This document shows, one piece after another, positions 24,276-26,975 of a DNA stretch of 26,975 nucleotides. Numbering within the stretch: position 1 is the stretch's first letter; each line of letters opens with the position of its first letter. Origin of the DNA: a virus; IMG/VR virus record IMGVR_UViG_3300037041_000528, positions 1 through 26,975 of that record. One strand, written 5' to 3'. The notes under the pieces were generated by a model, which was given only the letters and a program-made list of their open reading frames with translations, ran no database searches and was not told the DNA's origin. The position numbers were made by a program, and so were the translations under genes.

Positions 24276-24700
24276 TAACTAAGAACACTTTATATCAGTA
24301 TTTTAAAGACTTTGCCGATAACCACCTTCAAATTAAAGACTATGGTTATGGTGATTTGTGGGAAATAAGTACAAGTCAGGGTACAACTTACCCATTATTC
24401 TGGGTTAGCCCACAACCATCAACAATAAATGGCAATGAAATTAGTTACAACTTTAACATCTTAATTGGGGATAGGCTTGAAGATGGCGATGCTAACAAAG
24501 TAGAAATAGAATCTGATACTTTTCAAATTGGTTTGGATTTATTTGCAACACTTAATTTACACAACGAATTAGACTTAGACAAGAGTAGTACATTCACTCC
24601 ATTTATTCACGATTTTAAGGATAGAATAGCAGGGCATTTAATTACCTTAAGCGTATCCGCTGATTTCAATTACAATGAATGTGCTATACCACAACTTTAA
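24272..24700 (+). CDS. Connector or tail-terminator-like protein
   Basis: A 142-residue alpha/beta protein. It opens MITKNTLYQYFKDFADNHLQ, has a WVSPQPSTINGNEISYNFNI strand region near residue 44, an acidic GDRLEDGDANK turn and a C-terminal helix (FIHDFKDRIAGHL). The size and order, after portal and connector, fit the minor head-tail completion or tail-terminator proteins of siphoviruses, which are small alpha/beta proteins with a central sheet. The sequence alone does not establish this. The start overlaps the preceding short frame as ATGA, and 30 bases separate it from the next gene. Confidence 0.45.
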   Translation: MITKNTLYQYFKDFADNHLQIKDYGYGDLWEISTSQGTTYPLFWVSPQPSTINGNEISYNFNILIGDRLEDGDANKVEIESDTFQIGLDLFATLNLHNELDLDKSSTFTPFIHDFKDRIAGHLITLSVSADFNYNECAIPQL

Positions 24701-24730
24701 AAATTAAAATAAAATTCAAGGCAAAATGAT

Positions 24731-24910
24731 ATGAAACACATGAACGACAACATTGCAGATTTATTACTGACCACAAGTGTTTTAGGCACAATTGCACATT
24801 ATTCTTCTATGATGCAACCTATAGTGAGTTTACTGGCAGGATTGATTGCAATTGTATCTGGTATATTCGCAATACGTTATTACTATTTAAAATCTAGAAA
24901 CAATGGCTAA
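24731..24910 (+). CDS. Small membrane protein, holin candidate
   Basis: A 59-residue protein with ATG at 24731. The N-terminus is polar (MKHMNDNIAD). One segment near residues 11-28 is weakly hydrophobic, and one near 30-49 (VSLLAGLIAIVSGIFAIRYY) is clearly membrane-spanning. It ends with a short basic tail. The size, hydrophobic make-up and position just before a lysin fit a class II or III holin, but the same features are shared by other small phage membrane proteins. The stop overlaps the start of the next gene by eight bases. Confidence 0.5.
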   Translation: MKHMNDNIADLLLTTSVLGTIAHYSSMMQPIVSLLAGLIAIVSGIFAIRYYYLKSRNNG

Positions 24911-25025
24911 AGCAAAAATAGAATTAAAATCATTTAGAAAAAAAACTAAAAAGAATGGCAAAGGTATACATTCAAAAAATAATAAACCAAGTAAAAAATA
25001 TAGAGGCCAAGGCAAATGCAGATAA
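24903..25025 (+). CDS. Small basic protein, 40 residues
   Basis: A 40-residue, very lysine-rich protein starting at ATG 24903. The middle KNGKGIHSKNNKPSKKYRGQ resembles a conserved end pattern (HSKN..SK..Y.GQG) found in tiny basic proteins encoded near lysis or tail genes in Bacteroidota phages. Their function is unknown; binding to nucleic acid or membrane surfaces is possible because of the charge. It overlaps both neighbours by 8 and 10 bases. Confidence 0.6.
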   Translation: MAKAKIELKSFRKKTKKNGKGIHSKNNKPSKKYRGQGKCR

Positions 25026-25258
25026 ATAAATTCTTTAATACAATGATAGGTAGTTATATTAAGATATTTCTATCTGCCATTATAATATATTATATTGACC
25101 AAGGAAGTGATTTATTTACTTTTGATTTACAAATGGGCAAGAAATTACTTAGTGTTGGTATAGGCTCATTATTGCCAGTTCTTTACAATGCACTAAATCC
25201 ACACGATAATAGATATGGTAAGAAACCTAAACCAGAACCATTTAAACCTTTATTATAA
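25016..25258 (+). CDS. Small membrane protein, second holin candidate
   Basis: An 80-residue protein with two likely membrane segments: SYIKIFLSAIIIYYI (about residues 13-27) and LLSVGIGSLLPVLYNALN (about 44-61). The tail has NPHDNRYGKK followed by a proline- and lysine-rich end. The second segment and tail (LPVLYNALNPHDNRYG) resemble a small conserved family in Bacteroidota phages that lies before the lysin. A holin or antiholin function is inferred from this place. The neighbouring 59-residue protein would be a possible partner. Confidence 0.55.
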   Translation: MQINKFFNTMIGSYIKIFLSAIIIYYIDQGSDLFTFDLQMGKKLLSVGIGSLLPVLYNALNPHDNRYGKKPKPEPFKPLL

Positions 25259-25262
25259 AAAT

Positions 25263-25664
25263 ATGTTTACGGAACAAGACGGAATACAAGCCCTTAAAGA
25301 ACTTGAAAAGTTAAAGGGTTACGATAGGGCTAAGTTAATTGAAAAGATTCTTAGACTTGAAACAAATCATTTTAAATCTAAACAATATGCATTATCAGGT
25401 AGTGCAGGTATGGAAATGGGTGCTTGGGTTGGCATTGATGAAACTAAATTTACCACCTTTAAAATGAATGATAACCACTTAACTGGTGCCAAAAAAGTAA
25501 GAACTTTTATTAAGTGGAATAATGTTCTGGATTTTTGCCTATATTTGTCAGACTATATTGATAGGCATAAGGGAAATTATGCAAGATGGAATAGCATGAA
25601 TCTAGAACGCCAAGAAATGTACAGAACTAAAGTTGCCAGTATAAGTAATAGAATAATAAAATAA
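25263..25664 (+). CDS. Probable lysozyme/muramidase-like endolysin
   Basis: A 133-residue protein starting at ATG 25263; an in-frame TTG at 25215 would reach back into the preceding gene without support. The stretch LIEKILRLETNHFKSKQYAL contains a helix with an E-T-N-H pattern that resembles the catalytic glutamate region of glycoside hydrolases cutting peptidoglycan. SGSAGMEMGAWVGID follows, similar to lysin proteins of Bacteroidota phages. A helical C-terminal half (YLSDYIDRHKGNYARWNS) completes the domain. No signal peptide is visible, so a holin would be needed to release it. It closes the operon, with a strong terminator 21 bases later. It could also be a virion-associated enzyme. Confidence 0.5.
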   Translation: MFTEQDGIQALKELEKLKGYDRAKLIEKILRLETNHFKSKQYALSGSAGMEMGAWVGIDETKFTTFKMNDNHLTGAKKVRTFIKWNNVLDFCLYLSDYIDRHKGNYARWNSMNLERQEMYRTKVASISNRIIK

Positions 25665-25685
25665 TAGTTGTTGTTTTTCATAAGT

Positions 25686-25719
25686 AAAAAAGGCCTCACA
25701 GAAATGTGGGGTTTTTTTT
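25686..25719 (+). terminator. Rho-independent terminator at the end of the lysis unit
   Basis: CCTCACA (25694-25700), loop GAAA, TGTGGGG (25705-25711) forms seven pairs including one T-G. It is preceded by AAAAAAGG and followed by eight T (25712-25719). The GAAA tetraloop adds stability. It ends the long structural and lysis region. Confidence 0.9.
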
Positions 25720-25819
25720 GACACAATATTTTAAATAATTGTGCCATTACTGGTAGTTGATTTGTTGTATATTTCCTACATTAAGGTCTATTTTGTGGGT
25801 TATTGACCACATTATAATA

Positions 25820-25862
25820 CAAATATTTGGTATTGCAATATAAAATATATTTGGTGTTGTAA
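25820..25862 (+). repeat. Palindromes and an 18-base direct repeat in the control region
   Basis: CAAATATTTG (25820-25829) and TATTGCAATA (25831-25840) are perfect 10-base palindromes. In addition 25821-25838 and 25845-25862 form a direct repeat with 15 of 18 identical bases, both containing ATTTGGTxTTG, at a 24-base pitch. This clustering upstream of a likely DNA-binding gene looks like an operator region. Confidence 0.5.
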
Positions 25863-25881
25863 ATTTAAAGTTGTAATATTG
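25850..25881 (+). promoter_or_regulatory. Promoter for the second transcription unit
   Basis: TTTG (25850-25853) and TAATATTG (25874-25881) are 20 bases apart. The second differs from TAnnTTTG by one base. The transcript would start near ATG 25886, so the message could be leaderless. The -33 element lies within the second copy of the direct repeat, so a protein bound there would block or alter transcription. Confidence 0.55.
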
Positions 25882-25885
25882 CCAA

Positions 25886-26020
25886 ATGATAGAAAACTTA
25901 ATAACCATAAGAACCTATGCCCTGCAAAATAATAAGACTACACAATGGGCGTATGACCAAGTAAAAAAGAAAGTAGTAAAATCGGTGGAAATTGATGGCG
26001 TTAAATTTATTGTAAAATGA
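25886..26020 (+). CDS. Small helix-turn-helix (excisionase/MerR-like) protein
   Basis: A 44-residue protein starting at ATG 25886. The sequence ITIRTYALQNNKTTQWAYDQ, then VKKKVVKSVEIDGVKFIVK, resembles small DNA-binding helix-turn-helix proteins with a Y-A-x-x-x-x-x-T-x-x-x-x-Y pattern and an IDG-x-x-F wing, as in excisionase- and MerR-type domains. The family binds DNA and often regulates its own operon. It is the first gene of a new unit, just downstream of an operator-like region, which fits that idea. The stop overlaps the next start as ATGA. Confidence 0.6.
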   Translation: MIENLITIRTYALQNNKTTQWAYDQVKKKVVKSVEIDGVKFIVK

Positions 26021-26223
26021 CAGAACAAGAATACATCAACTTAATAGAAATTGAACTTAAAAAAAAGTATGCAATGGTTAAGGTAGTTGAATATCAATGG
26101 AGGTATACAATTCATTTTGGCCAATCAGAATTAATGTCTTTTGCTAACTTACAGAAGTCTACAATTAGGCCATTAATCAATGATGGCATAATGCCATTAA
26201 CAATAAGAAATTTATTAAAATAA
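26017..26223 (+). CDS. Hypothetical 68-residue protein
   Basis: A 68-residue, probably alpha/beta protein (MTEQEYINLIEIELKKKYAM and onward) that I do not recognise. It has no membrane segment or cysteine. It is coupled to the preceding HTH gene by an ATGA overlap and lies 5 bases before the next gene. Position in this early-type unit suggests a role in replication or regulation, but nothing in the sequence shows it. Confidence 0.5.
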   Translation: MTEQEYINLIEIELKKKYAMVKVVEYQWRYTIHFGQSELMSFANLQKSTIRPLINDGIMPLTIRNLLK

Positions 26224-26228
26224 CAAAT

Positions 26229-26624
26229 ATGAACAAATCATTAGCAAAGTACGAAGCATTTAAAAATGTCATTGAATCAGGCAAGGCCGACACAATGGCA
26301 ACTTTAATCTACAAAGAACTATTAAAACAACCACAAACTATTGTATACTTTAGGTATGTATTACAAATGCCACATCAGTCTTGTACTGGCATTTTATGTG
26401 GTTTGGAAGATAGTGGGTGGGTTTATAAAGAAAGAACCATTACCATTAACAAACAATCATTTACTTTATACAATGCCGAGACTGATTCAGCCAAGGCAAA
26501 AGAAAGGGCATTGCAGGTTGAAATGTATAAGAAACAAGAATGGATTAATAGGGGTTTTAAAAAGGGTTGGTTTGACCAAGTAACTGCACTTAACATTGCA
26601 CAACAATTAAAGTTAGAATTATGA
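26229..26624 (+). CDS. Winged-helix-like protein
   Basis: A 131-residue protein. Residues about 26-75 (TYKELL-like helix, then QMPHQSCTGILCGLEDSGWV and a hairpin with KERTITINKQSFTLY) look like a winged helix-turn-helix domain, with recognition helix followed by a beta wing. The C-terminal half is helical and charged. Such domains bind DNA or act in phage regulation, but no specific family is recognised. It lies in the new unit after the two small genes and its stop overlaps the next start as ATGA. A second frame within it is a shadow and is not listed. Confidence 0.5.
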   Translation: MNKSLAKYEAFKNVIESGKADTMATLIYKELLKQPQTIVYFRYVLQMPHQSCTGILCGLEDSGWVYKERTITINKQSFTLYNAETDSAKAKERALQVEMYKKQEWINRGFKKGWFDQVTALNIAQQLKLEL

Positions 26625-26975
26625 TAGCAATATTTAATTCAAGTTATGTACTTTTGTTAAGCAAAAACCCTTGCGAATTGTTTAGTTATTTCAATGTAAT
26701 AAGCCTACATGGGTTAACCCTTGAAGAGTGTCAGACTTATAATAATACTAATCATGATTCTTACTTTGCTGGGATGTCAAATATCATCCCAAACACTGAC
26801 AAACGATTTGTTTATATAAACCTATCAAGATGTGGCAGTGACATTGAAACAATGGGATTGGTTTTTCACGAGATGATGCACCATTCATTGTGGCTTTATG
26901 ATTATGATGTAAACAAAGAAGAGGAAATAATAACTTGGGCAGAAAATGAAAGTTATGAAATAATAAAAACAATTA
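26621..26975 (+). CDS. HExxH metallopeptidase-like protein, incomplete at the window end
   Basis: The start ATG at 26621 overlaps the preceding stop as ATGA, and the frame stays open to the end of the window (118 codons). It contains VFHEMMHHSLW, with His83, Glu84 and His87 as a zinc-binding HExxH motif, and downstream acidic residues in EEEIITWAENE (about residues 101-112) that could supply the third ligand, as in gluzincin-type enzymes. Whether the protein is catalytic, or a phage regulator with a peptidase-like domain such as ImmA-type proteins, cannot be decided from the incomplete sequence. No signal peptide is visible. Confidence 0.5.
   Translation, partial: MIAIFNSSYVLLLSKNPCELFSYFNVISLHGLTLEECQTYNNTNHDSYFAGMSNIIPNTDKRFVYINLSRCGSDIETMGLVFHEMMHHSLWLYDYDVNKEEEIITWAENESYEIIKTI

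Noticed and set aside
26341-26583. Second + strand frame nested in the winged-helix-like gene
   Set aside because: It lies entirely within a better-supported frame coupled to both neighbours by position, and its product looks like a shifted translation.

Overview
The window is a stretch of a tailed double-stranded DNA phage (or prophage) genome, incomplete at both ends, with every confident gene on the + strand. The host is most likely a member of the Bacteroidota (flavobacterial or a related group). The DNA is AT-rich. Start codons lack clear Shine-Dalgarno sequences and sit in A-rich contexts. The recognisable promoters follow the Bacteroidota TTTG / TAnnTTTG pattern. The long fibre carries the GIGTTSP-type repeats and the LLPPRM C-terminal motif typical of Bacteroidota fibre proteins. 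No tRNA, CRISPR, insertion sequence or integrase is visible.

Region 1 (1-5124) precedes the packaging genes. It holds the end of a helix-turn-helix protein, two glycosyltransferase-like genes, a small CxxC membrane protein, two SAM methyltransferase-like genes, a DEDDy exonuclease with a zinc ribbon, and several small unknown genes, tightly packed and often overlapping.

Region 2 (5126-8084) holds the small and large terminase subunits, a conserved gene that appears to need a -1 frameshift on a run of nine T residues, and an HK97 gp10-like protein.

Region 3 (8150-8572) is a self-contained moron-like cassette: a consensus promoter, one 104-residue orphan gene and a terminator, inserted in the structural operon.

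Region 4 (8613-18510) is a tail block: a 410-residue structural protein, a 2089-residue tail/fibre fusion, a small protein and a tape measure protein. Region 5 (18553-24700) is the head and connector block: protease-scaffold fusion, major capsid protein, probable tail-tube protein, terminator and promoter, a small protein, portal and connector proteins. The order is unusual, because the tail and fibre genes lie between terminase and capsid, and the portal comes after the capsid.

Region 6 (24731-25719) looks like a lysis block with two small membrane proteins, a small basic protein and a probable muramidase-like lysin, closed by a strong terminator. Region 7 (25720-26975) opens a new transcription unit with an operator-like control region, a small DNA-binding-type protein, a winged-helix-like protein and the start of a HExxH metallopeptidase-like protein.

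The most unusual points are the frameshifted gene, the moron cassette, a start-proximal promoter motif shared by three genes that would give leaderless or nearly leaderless transcripts, the repeat-rich control region near 25,850, and the sugar-transfer and methylation cassette next to the packaging genes. All assignments come from reading motifs by eye; no database search was run.
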